From Malaya genurostris (taxonomy: Eukaryota; Arthropoda; Insecta; Diptera; Culicidae): DNA of 64,000 nucleotides. Shown piece after piece: positions 23,308-37,324 of the stretch. The notes beneath the pieces are model-generated. The model saw only the letters and a list, made by a program, of their open reading frames with translations. It was not told where the DNA came from and did no database searches. Where the stretch lies: the NCBI RefSeq assembly GCF_030247185.1, contig NC_080571.1:161482352-161546351 (forward strand), in the 5' to 3' direction. Within the stretch, counting starts at the first letter, position 1, and the number at the start of each line of letters is the position of its first letter. The translations under genes and the position numbers were made by a program.

Positions 23308-26300
23308 TTTATCACCCGTCGCAAATGATACAATCACTGTCCTGCAGTGGAATTGTCGAAGCATCATGCCAAAACTTGATTCATTTAAAATATTATTGCA
23401 TAGTCAAAAATGTGATGTATTTGCTTTATGCGAAACATGGCTTACTTCAAACATAGCTATAAATTTTAATGATTTTAACATTATACGTCTCGATAGAGAC
23501 TCTCCGTATGGTGGAGTGCTTTTGGGAATTAAGAAATGCTATTCCTTTTATAGATTAAACATCCCTTCAACTTCTAGTATAGAAGTTGTTGCTTGCCAAA
23601 TAAACATTAAAGGCAAAGATATTTGCATAGCTTCGGTTTATATTCCTCCAAAAGCACAAGTTGGACAGCAACAGCCTAATGAAATGGTTGAAGCCCTTCC
23701 TGCACCACGATTGATTCTGGAGGATTTAAATTCGCACGGTATTATGTGGGGTTCCGTTTACAATGATAGCAGATCATCTTTAATACAAAACATTTGTGAC
23801 AATTTTAGCATGACGGTATTAAATATGGGTAGCATGACACGGATCCCAAGACCTCCGGCACGCCCAAGTGCATTAGATCTATCTCTTTGCTCAACATCAA
23901 TTCGACTAGATTGCACCTGGAAAATACTGCCTGATTTACACGGTAGCGATCATTTACCAATCATCATCTCAATTAGCAGTAGCAATTGCATTGCTACTTC
24001 CGCTAGTATTCCATATGATTTGACAAAAAATATCGACTGGATTAAATACCAAAGTAGTATCTCTAGTATTTTGAATTCAATGGAAGAGCTCCCTCCACTT
24101 GAAGAATATGACTTCCTCATTTGTTCGATTCTGGAGGCAGCAGAACAATCCCAAACTAAACGCTTTCCTGGGCCAACGACTAACAGAAGGCCTCCCAACC
24201 CCTGGTGGGACAAAGAGTGCTCAGAGGCTAAACTCGCAAAACAAAATGCTTGCAAGACGTTTCTAAAACGGGGAGGAGGAACTCCTCAGAATTTTGAAAA
24301 ACTTATGGTTTTAGAAACCAAGTACAAGAGCATACTTCGAGCCAAAAAATGTAGCTATTGGAGACATTTTGTCGAAGGTTTGTCATGAGATACCTCAATG
24401 AGCACTCTTTGGAACACGGCCAGACGAATGAGGAATCGTAACGTGGGCAATGAGAGTGATGAATACTCGAACCGATGGATATTTGACTTTGCTAGGAAAG
24501 TTTGCCCAGATTCTGTTCCTACGCAGAGCATTATACGGGAATCTCCTCCAAATAATGGTTTTATTAATAACCCATTTTCAATGATGGAATTTTCTATAGC
24601 ACTCTTGTATTGTAACAATAACGCTCCAGGGTTGGACAGAATTAAATTCAACTTGGTGAAGAATCTGCCCAACCTCGCAAAAAGACGTTTGTTGGAATTG
24701 TTCAACAAAAATAAATATTGTTCCACCTGACTGGAGACAAGTGAAAGTTATCGCCATTCAAAAACCGGGGAAACCAGCTTCCAATCACAACTCATATAGA
24801 CCCATTGCGATGTTGTCCTGCATCAGAAAATTGTTCGAAAAAATTATTCTACGACGTCTCGACACTTGGGTCGAGACGAACGGTTTGTTGTCAGATACTC
24901 AGTTTGGCTTCCGTAGAAATAAAGGGACGAATTATTGCCTTGCATTACTTTCGTCTGACATCCAAATTGCCTTCGCTCAAAAGCAACAAATGGCATCTGT
25001 ATTTTTAGACATTAAAGGAGCATTTGATTCAGTTTCCATTGATGTTCTTTCAGACAAGCTTCACCAAAATGGACTCCCAGCGGTTATAAATAATTATTTG
25101 CACAACCTTTTGTCAGAGAAACACATGCATTTTTCACATGGCGATTTGGCAACACTCAGAAATAGTTACATGGGTCTCCCGCAAGGCTCATGCCTCAGTC
25201 CGCTCCTCTATAATTTTTACGTAAATGACATTGACAGCTGTCTAGTAACCCCATGTACACTAAGACAATTGGCAGATGATGGCGTTGTTTTCTGTTACTG
25301 GACCCAAAGCTATTGATCTGCATAAACCTTTGCAAGATACCTTAGATAACTTGTCCGATTGGGCTGTTCACCTTGGTATCGAATTCTCTGCGGAGAAAAC
25401 AGAGTTAGTCGTCTTTTCAAGAAAGCATGAGCCCGCGCAGCTTCAGCTCCATATGATGGGAAGAATGATCCAACAGGTTTTAACTTTTAAATACCTCGGG
25501 GTGTGGTTCGATTCCAAATGCACGTGTGGAGGACACATTAGGTTTCTGATAACAAAATGCCAACAAAGAGTAAATTTTCTTCGAACAATAACAGGATCTT
25601 GGTGGGGTGCTCATCCGGAAGATCTAATAAAATTGTATCAGACAACGATACTTTCAGTGATGGAATATGGATGCGTTTGCTTTCGTTCCGCTGCAAACTC
25701 TCATATTATCAAACTGGAGCGAATTCAGTATCGTTGTTTGCGAATTGCTTTAGGCTGTATGCATTCGACACATACAATGAGTCTTGAAGTTCTGGCGGGA
25801 GTTCTTCCATTAAAAGATCGATTTTGGGAGCTTTCATCACGCCTGCTAATAAGATGTGAGGTGCTGAATCCCATGGTAATTAATAATTTCGAACGACTAG
25901 TCGAGCTTCGATCTCAAACAAAATTCATGACAGTATATTTTAACCATATGTCACAGGAAATCAACCCTTCAAGATATATTCCTATCCGTGTCAGCCTCCT
26001 AAATGTCCCTGATACAACTTTATTTTTCGACACATCCATACAGCGCGAAGTGCGTGGAATCCCGGATCACCTACGCTCGAAGGAAATCCCAAAAATATTT
26101 TCAAGTAAGTTCAGGCATATTGACTTTGAGAAAATGTTTTACACGGATGGATCGCGAATTGAAGAAGCGACAGGGTTTGGTATGTTCAACAATAATGTTT
26201 CGGCCTCATTTAGGCTTCAAGAATCTGCATCTGTTTATATAGCAGAGCTAGCAGCAGTTCATTATAGTTTGAGTGTAATCGTCACATTAATTCCAAACCA

Positions 26301-26997
26301 TTATTTCCCCTTCACAGATAGTCTGAGTGCAATTGAAGCCATTCGCTCAAACATGACTGGCAAGACTGAACCGTTTTTCCTGGGCAAAATAAAACAGTGC
26401 CTGAACGACATATTGAACAATAATTATCTAATCACTATAGTCTGGGACCCGGCTCATTGCTCCATTCCTGGCAATGAAAGAGCCGATATTTTAGCCAAAC
26501 GTGGTGCTATTGAGGGTGAAATTTATGAGAGACCTATTGCTTTCAACGAATTCTATAGCTCGTCTCGCCAAAGAACACTTGCCAGCTGGCAAGCTTCTTG
26601 GGATAAAGATGATCTGGGTCGGTGGATGCACTCAATTATTCCGAAAATATCGACAAAGGCATGGTTCAGGGGACTGGATGTGAGTAGAGATTTCATTCGT
26701 ATGATGTCCAGACTCATGTCCAATCACTACACGTTAGATGCACATCTCCTTCGAATTGGGCTCTCCGAGACTAATCATTGTGCTTGTGGCGAAGGTTATC
26801 GAGATATTGATCATGTCGTTTGGACATGCGTGGAGTATCGTGATGTCAGATCTCAACTAATAAATTCTTTGCGTACCCAAGGTAGACTATCCAATATCCC
26901 AGGTCGAGACATTCTTGCTTGTCGTGACCTTTCATACATGAAACTTATTTATCATTTCATAAAGAAAACGTGTTTAATCCACCTAGCAGTGAGATGA
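23300..26997 (+). pseudogene. LINE ORF2: endonuclease, reverse transcriptase, RNase H (disabled)
   Basis: The apurinic-type endonuclease comes first: LQWNCRSI, CDVFALCETWL, EDLNSHG, SALDLSLC and GSDHLP. EDLN replaces the usual G-D start but keeps the Asp. The reverse transcriptase follows: GFRRNKGT, FLDIKGAFDSV, GLPQGSCLSPLLYNFYVNDI and LADD. RNase H shows FYTDGSRIEE, YIAELAAVHYSL, FTDSLSAIEAI and AHCSIPGNERADILAK, with WDPAH where WVPAH is usual. A C-terminal CACGEGYRDIDHVVWTC finger closes the protein. The disabling changes are a TGA at 24386-24388 (GLS*DTS, most simply CGA to TGA), a frameshift near 24701-24716 before VPPDWRQVKV, and a one-base gain near 25285 just after LADD. The protein would perform target-primed reverse transcription. 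This copy makes at most an endonuclease fragment. Confidence 0.93.
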
Positions 26998-29143
26998 TAC
27001 CTTTTTTTACCAATCTGCATGTGTTTTTTGCATGAATATTCTTCGGTGTTTAAGTTTTCATGACATTATTTTAATGACCGTCGTTTTAAGCGACAATTTG
27101 AGATTTGAATCACTCATTACTCTGTAATGTCGAAACTGCAAATCGGATCGAATTTAAATCTAGAAGTGTGATAATCAATTAAACATGCCATGATATGTAA
27201 GTTCCACTCTAGAGTTTGCGGTAATTTAAGGTACTTCTAGAGCCGGTATTCAGGAACCAGCATAACCCAAACCGATTCGTATGTCCATAAAACGAATAAA
27301 TTACAACAGTTTTGAGTCCAACTTTGAAGCTCAATCCCATCTTCTATATCGGTTTGAATTTTAAAAATTCATCATCATGCAATTCCAGAATCGGAAGTCA
27401 TAATTGGATAAAATTAATAATTTTGTATGGGACTATAAGTTTATTTTAATTTGAATTTTTGTTTCTGAAATTCGATCAGGCTTTTTTTGAGAAAACGATT
27501 GAGCTTTGAGAAACGATTTTATACTGGAACCGGAATTCTAAAATCGGTATGGCCGAAGTCAGATAAATTCACCTGAATAGCTGTATAGTTTACATTTGTT
27601 TCAAAATATTTGAAAATCAGTGAAGACATCTTTGAGAAATCATAGCACGAATTAAATTTTTAGGTGCCTTCTGAATCGACAAAAAGTTCATTTTTTTTTC
27701 GGCTATCCAAATCTGCTAACCCGATAAACCTGATTAATTTATGTGGAATAGACATTTTTATACCAATCACCCTGTATCCCCTAAACCGGAAGTTGGATCT
27801 GACATCTTCCGGTTTAGGGGATACAGGGGATCTGATTCGTTTCACATATCATCCTGTAGTTCCTGAATCAGAGGTCGAAACCAAACATAACTCAGGAACT
27901 TTGTTTGGGAGCATACGACTTTTCGTATGAATCTGAATTTGCAGAAAAGAAATTTTCCGAGAAAATTGAGTGAAATTATTTGTCACACACGCATTTGCTG
28001 ATCTCGACGAACTGATTCGAATGGTACATGGTTGTTATGTTCTTCCAGCATGTATTGCTGTAAGTAGTTTAAAACAATCTAATTAAAAAAAAATCTGCCA
28101 TCATCTGGTTTATATATGTCATATTCGAACGATTATGTTGCCAAAAACGAGCCGTGCTAAAATCGGTCCGAGGCTAAATGTCATGGAAAAGGATGCTGTA
28201 CACAGTCTTTTTGGTACTTAGAAACAATTGTATGTAACAGAATAAAAAATCGTGTTTTCCGTTGCTCCCAAGCATTGCTTTGTCATACAGCGCTCAAAAC
28301 TCTTACTGCTGGAATAGGAGGAAAAGTCATTTACACAAAAATTTCGATATCTCCGTTAAAAATGGACGGATTTTAACAATCTATGGCTTGTTGGATAGGT
28401 ATTATCGTGCGGAATCTAAGTCTGAAAACATATTCTGTTTTCAAGGTCAATTGTGACAGATACTGTCAAAAAACTGAAAATTTTGACATAAAACTTCGTA
28501 TAACTCAAAAAGTAAACATCCGATCTCAAAACCATTCAATAGCGTTTTGGGTGACGGGGAGACCTTTCATTTGCAACTAGTTTGATCAAAATCGGCCCAG
28601 CCATCTCTGAGATCTCGACCTCTTAGTTGACAACACACATACAGACACACACACAGACATTTGCTCAGTTCGTCGAGCTGAATCGATTGGTATATGTCAT
28701 TCGGCCCTCCGGGCCTCGGAAAAATTTTCGAAAGCCTCGGAAAAATTTAATAAAGGCCCCTTTCAAGACTTAGTTCTGATCCCAGCTGCGTCCATGAGTT
28801 CAACCAATAGCTAAATTAGAATAAAAATAATGTAATGATACAAACAAACTCGAAACAGTTTATGAAATTATTAACAAAATGTCTGAAAATAACAGCTTAT
28901 TTTATAATTTATAGAAGTTAATTGTTTGGTTCAAATAATATTTCCGAGTAGATTTCATAATTAATGACGAGTTACCTAAGATGATATTTAAGTAATAAGA
29001 GAATATGTTTTAATAAATGCAAAACGTTGTGACTATGTTAGAAATAAATTAGGATAAGAATATTATGTAAAAGTGATGCTACGGCGGAGAAAAACTTATG
29101 TAAACTGCCTTAAGAAATAAACGTATTTATGAAAAAAAAAAAA
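26998..29143 (+). other. Long LINE 3' region with hairpin and poly(A) signal
   Basis: It has no coding frame. A perfect 23-bp hairpin (27770-27792 / 27806-27828, CCCTGTATCCCCTAAACCGG start) has a 13-nt loop. 28096-28515 is shared with a relic at 63198-63558. 28620-28740 has ACACACAGACA, CAGTTCGTCGAGCTGAATCG and GGCCCTCCGGGCCTCGG, which recall tails of other mosquito LINEs and hint at a composite 3' end. AATAAA lies at 29116. Confidence 0.75.
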
Positions 29144-29275
29144 CTTCGAGAGCTTCTGCTCGCCATTTTCAAAATCGAGTTTTTTACACTGGAAATTCAC
29201 GTAGATTGTTTGACGTTTGGTCAATTCACATAAACCTTATGTGATGACTCTATTCATTTTAGGGGATGTTCGTAT

Positions 29276-29582
29276 AGCAGCCCTTACACGAGACAATATT
29301 ATTGTCAATACAAGGAGTATTGACAATACTTTTGATCGTGTAATGGAAACTTCATTGGATTGACGAAAATATTGTCAAAAAATCAAAACTGCTCATTAAT
29401 CCGACAATACTTTCTCTCCAGAGAAGAAACTATCAAATATGTGCAATGAATCAATGTTTCAATGTTCAGTTGCAATATTTGAAGCTTCAAACGCTTGATT
29501 TGTTCGAAAAATGCGGACTCAAATTACCAAGTCAATTGGATTGACGGTATTGACAATAATATTGTCACGTGTAAGGGCCGCT
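29276..29582. mobile_element. S3-1 type foldback MITE (3-bp TSD TAT)
   Basis: Ends are AGCAGCCCTTACACG and (reverse) AGCGGCCCTTACACG, with TAT at 29273-29275 and 29583-29585. The other units read GTTCGTATAACATTC here. The interior is rich in TTGACAATA and its inverse. Confidence 0.85.
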
Positions 29583-29638
29583 TATAACATTCATTTTCGT
29601 CACGTAAAATATTCAATTTGACATTTGAAACCATTCTA

Positions 29639-30075
29639 CACGCTTAGAAAAAGTTACTCAAAGTTTGAGTACTAATTACTCATATTCAAATGACACATGG
29701 AAACGCCTGAGCATAACTGACATGTATGTTAATTTGCGATTGACACACTACTCCAAGCAACCACCACTTGATATAGTATTGAGTTCAATTACTTATTATT
29801 TTAATTCAATACACTCAGAAAAGGAGCAATTTTTTTGCAAACTTGGTATATGTGAAATAAAATTTCACTCAAAATTTGAGTGATAGTTACTCTATTTTTG
29901 GTACATGTACAAATAAAGTATTACTTAGTAAATGAGTAGATTTTACCCAAATATCGTTTCCAGTGGAAGAACTCAAATTTGAGTAACTTCGGAGTTACTC
30001 TAAAATAGAGTTGTTCCACTTTTTCTGTAGATGAGTGAGATCTTACTCATTTTTGAGTAACTGTTTTTAAGCGTG
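29639..30075. mobile_element. TA-3 MITE, unit II, internally deleted
   Basis: It has the same ends as 16006-16738 but jumps from ACATGGAAACG directly to CCTGAGCATAACTG, removing about 300 bp. Confidence 0.8.
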
Positions 30076-30392
30076 TTTTTATTTGAGTGTATGATTTTTC
30101 AAATGAAGATGCCCGTATTCATAAGAAATTGTAGAAAAGGTGAAGTAATTAGAAATTTTCCTACCGATTGACAGCTCTTGCTGAAAGTATCATCTCTTAA
30201 CAAGCAGCGCCTCTACATTTCAGTTTTGCGACAATATGTCAATTCCTGAAACCCAGCCAAACCCAGATAAATGTTTGAGTATTGGTAGGTTTTTGAAAAA
30301 ATATCCTGGCAACTCTGTTTACACGCAGAGTTATACACTCAAAAAAGAAATCACGTTAATTCTACTTGAAAACATACATGAATCTCATCCAC

Positions 30393-30965
30393 GATGTAAA
30401 ATACCTGGTGATCACGTTTTTCTATGTGTTAGTGCGGTTGTCATTTTATTTTGGAATAACAGAGAGAAGTGAAGAAGAAAAACATAAACAAATGACGTTT
30501 CGGGAGTTGCTTTTATGAAAATATTTAGAGTTAGCGAAAATATTGACAGTGAAATGCGGTGTTTTTTTTCGGGATGTTTCAATCGTTTTCATTACCTGCA
30601 TTTGAAATGCCACCCACAGCACAATCACGTTATCCATTATCCATAATAACTGTAATAGATACCACAGTGCGATCCGCCAAATCCTTCCTCCAACGAAATG
30701 AACAGAATCGGATGTGTGTAAAATTTTCTATATTTCGACGTTACCTTGCAAGCCCTTGAAGAAAAAATGTCCAGATTTTCAATTAGTGCCAAAGATTCGC
30801 CAGGCTGTGCGACAACTTATGTAACTGAGAAGTGAAATCCCGATCTGAACTGGTCGTTTGTTTATGTTTACATGCTTGAATCCCGGCGCGCCATACTTAA
30901 TTTCGTGAGAAAATTACCAACACAACCAAAACTGTCTTATCACGCCACCAGTGTATTTTACGTCG
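30393..30965. mobile_element. 573-bp insertion with CGAYGTAAAATAC ends and 13-14-bp direct repeats
   Basis: TGAATCTCATCCAC is present on both sides (30379-30392, 30966-30979) but once in other TA-1 copies. The ends read GATGTAAAATACCTGGTG and (reverse) GACGTAAAATACACTGGTG. Such a long TSD is unusual for a TIR element. Its small frames on either strand are unconvincing. Confidence 0.75.
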
Positions 30966-31867
30966 TGAATCTCATCCACCCAACTTTTCACATAAATTCT
31001 ATGGGGTAGATAAATGAATTGTATCGGATTGTTCATATATCATGCATCTTATTCAATAGGTAAATAATATATTACTTATTCGTTGGATACAACGTGATTT
31101 TCATATGTTTTAACAGAACTTCACGTAATAGTTACATGACTTAAACATCTTTATTGAGCATAGGAAAATCACATAATAATTACATGAAATGGTACATGAT
31201 TGTATAGTATATAAAACTCAGTTAAAACTAACATTAAAAAGGCATTTATTTGCAGAATGCATTTCTAACGGATCGCTTGTTATTTTACATCTATTTACAT
31301 ATTAATGGTTACATCATCAACCTTAACGAATAGTAACTCAATGAAATTAAACTTATACTTAACTCTAAGTATAAACTTATTATCTACATTTAAAACTATT
31401 GTTGGTCGTCGATTAAATTAATCAATACCAGTAATAATGAACCTGATGTTTCAAACGCGACATAGTGCTCATTTTGACCAATGACTTCCCATAATTGCAA
31501 AATCAAGTGAAATATTTCATCTAACGATAAAATCTCTGATTTCATAGAGTACAGCTTGATCCAATAAAAAAATTATGACAAACTGTCCTATTTTGTAGTT
31601 AATTCCTTTGTAAACAAGAGTGTCGGCGGTACCGACAGAGGTTTTTCTATTTATGATTTCTGAAAATATAAATCAATTAATCAAAAATTCTTACTTCAAA
31701 CTTAAATTACATTTTGTTTTCTCCCGGAAATTATAAGATTGAAAATATTTTCGAATGCTGTTGGTTCTAAATACTTCCGGAGATCAAGAGCTCGAACAAG
31801 CCAATATCGCATTCTACTAAAAATAAGCGCAAAATTGTATATTGAATACTACACTAGTTTTGAAACT

Positions 31868-32017
31868 GTAGAAGCAAAGTCCGGGCATTACATTCGTTTC
31901 GTGGAATTTGGCCTTTCTGTTTCAACAGACTTCGCAGCCGATTCTTATTGTACATAATCATTGCATGGCTAGTACTATGGATCCTACTGACACTAAGAAT
32001 CCTTCCAGGTCAGGGCT
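31868..32017 (-). mobile_element. 5'-truncated SINE inside TA-1, unit III
   Basis: It is the same event as in units I and II, with TSD GTTTTGAAACT at 31857-31867 and 32018-32028. Confidence 0.83.
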
Positions 32018-32381
32018 GTTTTGAAACTTTACTTACCTTTAAAAACTTCCAATAACGAATGCATTATGTTCAAGCCTGCCACTAACATGTCAGCCATTTT
32101 GAGATTTAAAATTTTCATAGAGCAAATTCACCTAAACTTCGATCATGGGACTCTCCATTTGAAGATTATGTGAAAATCACATAGCTTGTACTTGGTTTCC
32201 AGATGTTATTCATAGACATCACGTATAATGTCAAATATAAATGAAGCACTGCATTTACGTGAGTAATCACATAAAACTAATGTGATTTATTTTTTGAGTG
32301 TACTATAAATGGAAAAATCTGTTTCTGACTTCAGCTGGTTTTCAAAGAAGGGCAAAACTAACATAGATCGCCCTTCCTTAC

Positions 32382-33276
32382 CTAGGACAGGACCAGACAA
32401 CTGGCTTCTTTTTCCAGAAAAATATTTCTCTTCTTATTCCGGTTTCTCCCTGCTGTAAATAATAAAAGCCTCGCGATCACTGTTGCCAGTAGAGATAATT
32501 GTTAATTCTGAAAACTTACTCCCCTTATAACATGTAATTATTTATCATTTGAAAACACTTAGACAAATGTTTGTTTTGAAGAAAACGTTTAGTGAAACAG
32601 CTTAATAAAATTTTTCTAAAACACTCAATTTTGAATAATTATTTTTTGCAGCTTTATTAACTAAAGTATTCAACATATTCTATTTGAGAAAAATAATAAC
32701 ATACAGAAGTATCCAAAGATTGGGTGCTATTCTCAACCAACATAATCAATATTCTCGTCCATATCACACTTCGTGATTTCAGGCTTTCTCTTTGTATCAT
32801 CCAGTGATTGTTAAATGTACTCGTATACTTTCCGCATTGACAGAATTTAAAAACAAATTGAACTTAAATCCTATTGAAATCAATAATTTTGAAGATGACA
32901 AGAAAAATGAAATATCAAATGTCAAGCTACATTGTTACCGACGATACTGACAACACTTTATCTACCACCCTGCAGTAATCTTGATTTCAACAACTTGTAC
33001 TTGCTTATGTCAGTTTCAACCAATCACGAGCTGGTCCGAAATTGGTCCTAATGCCCCGTTTACACTTCTGCTGGCTGCCAGCATGCTGGTGTCAGTGTAC
33101 TGCCCTCTTAGGAAAAAAACGTTCAACTGTGGTCCAATGATCCAAAGTATTAGACCAACGAAGGACCACCGTTGAACGATTTTTTCCTAGGAGGGCAGTA
33201 CACTGACACCAGCATGCTGGCAGCCAGCAGAAGTGTAAATGAGGCATAAAAGTGGATTAACAATTGTCAGGTCCTG
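32382..33276. mobile_element. S8-1, unit III, right end deleted
   Basis: TTCCTTAC (32374-32381) precedes CTAGGACAGG. The right end stops at GTCAGGTCCTG and joins TTGGCATGGAACACG, so part of the TIR, the TSD and some flank are deleted. It contains the same internal insertion as unit I (32433-32784) and FB-1 at 33053-33241. Confidence 0.78.
33053..33241. repeat. FB-1 foldback first subtype, unit III
   Basis: The arms are GTTTACACTTCTGCTGGCTG, followed by CCAGCATGCTGGTGTCAGTG, and their reverse ending AGCAGAAGTGTAAATG. The centre is GTTCAACTGTGGTCC. It shows the undamaged form of the structure rearranged at 18581-19153. Confidence 0.8.
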
Positions 33277-33708
33277 TTGGCATGGAACACGAAAGGCGAA
33301 ACTTACGTAAACAAATGGCTCATGAATGACTGTTTCACCCTTTATACACTAAGGTCTTTTTTTATGTGATCTTTTTTATGCGGCTTTTTTATGCGATTTT
33401 TTTTATGCGAAATATCAGGGTGTCAAGATCCCACGCATACAAAAAACGCAGAAAGAAAACCGCTTAACTCTGGAACTTTGCATAAAAAAACATATACAAG
33501 GAAATTTTTGCTGGGCTTTATGTTCCAGAGCAAATAGTAAGGTTTCACCACTTAAATTCTAAAGGCAAAAAGCGTACAAATCTGGTGTTAAAATCCAGTC
33601 AAATATGTTTAATCTGGCAAAAGATCTGGTTATTTAGCCTGCAGACAGAGTCTGGTGGCCGTAAGTTGAACCGAACTTGGCGCGGAAAATTGACTTACAT
33701 GTAGTGTT

Positions 33709-34281
33709 CACACTATTGCTGGTTGCCAGCATGCTGGTGACAGTGTACTGCACTCTTAGAAAAAAACGTTCCACAGTGGTCTTTCTTTGATCTAATAAGT
33801 TGGTCCACAGTTGAACGTTTTTTATTAAGAGGGCAGTACACTGGCACCATCATACTGGCAGCAAGCAGAAGAGTAAACGGGGCAATAACAAATCAAAGGT
33901 GAGCGAATTTCTCGAGTCTGGTAGGTTCTGAATGATTTGATGCTAATATAATTCCCGCTTTAGGTGAGCTAATGTTACCAGCTCGGAACAACTTCTCGCG
34001 CCCACTCTGTCTGCAGCAGAGATGCCAGATTTTTTCATAGGAAATTTGTCTTACTCTGAATAAAAAATCTGTATTCCACCAATAAAATTAAATATCGACA
34101 ATAAAATAAACATGATGGCTGTAGAATTGTATATTCGATGAGCAATAATTGTTTCCATCTGTCTGTAAGAACAGAAAGATCAAATTCCGCAAAAGACATT
34201 TTATGCCGAGACTGCTTCTTGTCACTAATACTAATAGTTTGCTCATACGAAAAAGCTTTTAAGCCTCTTTTGAAATCCGTA
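33709..34281 (+). repeat. FB-1 second subtype and spacer E, unit III
   Basis: FB-1 is at 33709-33891 with an empty TTAA at 33834-33837. Spacer E runs to TTAA at 34282-34285. Reverse frames here are shared with the other spacers only where the DNA is nearly identical. Confidence 0.7.
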
Positions 34282-34285
34282 TTAA

Positions 34286-35466
<1,181 letters not shown>

Positions 35467-36202
35467 CACGCTTAGAAAAAGTTACTCAAAGTTTGAGTAC
35501 TAGTTACTCATATTCAAATGATACATGGAAACGTCAAAAATTGAGTAGTTATCATCAATGATATTGAGTAACTCCTACACTAAATTTGAGTTTAACGCAT
35601 TAACTCGTTTTTTTTTTGTTACTATTCGCAAGATCAATCTAAAAGTTGTAATAACCATTTGTAACAACAGGTTGTATATTTTGTTAGTGAGATCGCGTAT
35701 TTCAAGGGTGAGTCGCTCAACACAAACGGTGTTGTGTCTGCAAAAACCGGAATGATAAACTCCGTGTTGTGCTTTAGAATGAAACCGAATATGCTCAAAT
35801 GTCATTTCTGAGGAATAAGTGTATGATTGGTGCCTGAGCATAACTGACATGTATGTTAATTTGCGATTGACACACTACTCCAAGCAACCACCACTTGATA
35901 TAGTATTGAGTTCAATTACTTAATATTTTAATACAATACACTCAGACAAGGAGCAATTTTTTTGCAAATTTGGTATATGTGGAATAAAATTTCACTCAAA
36001 ATTTGAGTGATAGTTACTTTATTTTTGGTACATGTACAAATAAAGTATTACTCAGTAAATGAGTAGATTTTACCCAAATATGGTTTCCAGTGGAAGAACT
36101 CAAATTTGAGTAACTTCGGAGTTACTCTAAAATAGAGTTGTTCCACTTTTTCTGTAGATGAGTGAGATCTTACTCATTTTTGAGTAATTATTTTTAAGCG
36201 TG
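35467..36202. mobile_element. TA-3 MITE, unit III copy
   Basis: TIRs CACGCTTAGAAAAAGTTACT and (reverse) CACGCTTAAAAATAATTACT. The body has repeated ACTCAAA/TTTGAGT palindromes. It is near-identical to 16006-16738. Confidence 0.82.
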
Positions 36203-36231
36203 TTTTTATTTGAGTGTATGATTTTTCAAAT

Positions 36232-36880
36232 CAGCTGTTTTTCAAAGAAGGACGTATCTTACAAAAGTAAACATATCGAGGTTCTCTCTCCTACCAATAA
36301 ATGCTTCAAAATCCTACAATTTTGTCTAAAAATTCGTATTCTACAAAAATCCCAATCTTAGTAATACAAAAAACTATAAAAGGCGAAACTGTCATTCCAT
36401 CTGTTTACGCAAGTTTCGCCCTCCGTATTCCATGCCAACAAACAGGGCGATACTTCAATTGCTAGTAAGGAAGGGCGAAACTATTTATTTTCTTTATTTT
36501 AGATGGTTACCGAACCTTTTATTACTGGAAATAGTAAAAGAGACAATAAAACTACTCACAGTCTTAGTAGCGAAAACCAGCCAATTTCATGAAAAATGCG
36601 CAAGGGCGTATCTTTATAATTCACACAGCAAGTATAAAAGTAAACAAATCGAAAAAGGGCGAAACTCTTTTTATGTTGATTATTCAGTGGATATAGAAGG
36701 AAAGTGGTAACATTTGCGTGCCTTTTGAAGATAAACTAACAATTCATCGACCAATCATAAATTGATCAGAGAATATACGATAATTTCTAAACACGATTTG
36801 AAACCAAAGTCGAAACATTCATCGATGATTTTCTCCATTTGCTGTCAATGTTAGATTCGCCGTTCTTTGAAAAACAGCTG
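36232..36880. mobile_element. CG-1 element with iterated GGGCGAAAC motifs
   Basis: TIRs CAGCTGTTTTTCAAAGAAGG and (reverse) CAGCTGTTTTTCAAAGAACG. Direct AAAT may be a 4-bp TSD. AAGGGCGAAACT-like motifs or their inverse recur at about 36382, 36411, 36447, 36473, 36602 and 36656. It sits at the turning point between direct unit III and the inverted unit. It carries the empty S8-1 target GTAAGGAA (36465-36472). The 92-codon frame inside is a by-product of the motif. Confidence 0.75.
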
Positions 36881-37324
36881 AAATGATTTTTGATCTTATA
36901 ATTTCCGGGAGAAAACAAAATGTAATTCAAGTTTGAAGTAAGAATTTTTGATTAATTGATTTATATTTTCAGAAATCATAAATAGAAAAACTTCTGTCGG
37001 TACCGCCGACTCTATTGTTTACAAAGGAATTAACTACAAAATAGGACAGTTTGTCATATTTTTTTATCGGATCAAGCTGTACTCTATGAAATCAGAGATT
37101 TTATCGTTAGATGAAATATTTCACTTGATTTTGCAATTATGGGTAGTCATTGGTCAAAATGAGCACTATGTCGCGTTTGAAACATCAGGTTCTTTATTAC
37201 TGGTATTGATTATTTTAATCGACGACCAACAATAGTTTTAAATGTAGATAATAAGTTTATATTTAGAGTTAAGTATAAGTTTAATTTCATTGAGTTACTA
37301 TTCGTTAAGGTTGATGATGTAACC

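Larger units (their letters stand above)
30336..32300 (+). mobile_element. TA-1 MITE, unit III, with a 573-bp insertion
   Basis: TA lies on both sides (30334-30335, 32301-32302). It is interrupted at 30393-30965 and contains the truncated SINE at 31868-32017 between GTTTTGAAACT copies. Confidence 0.87.
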
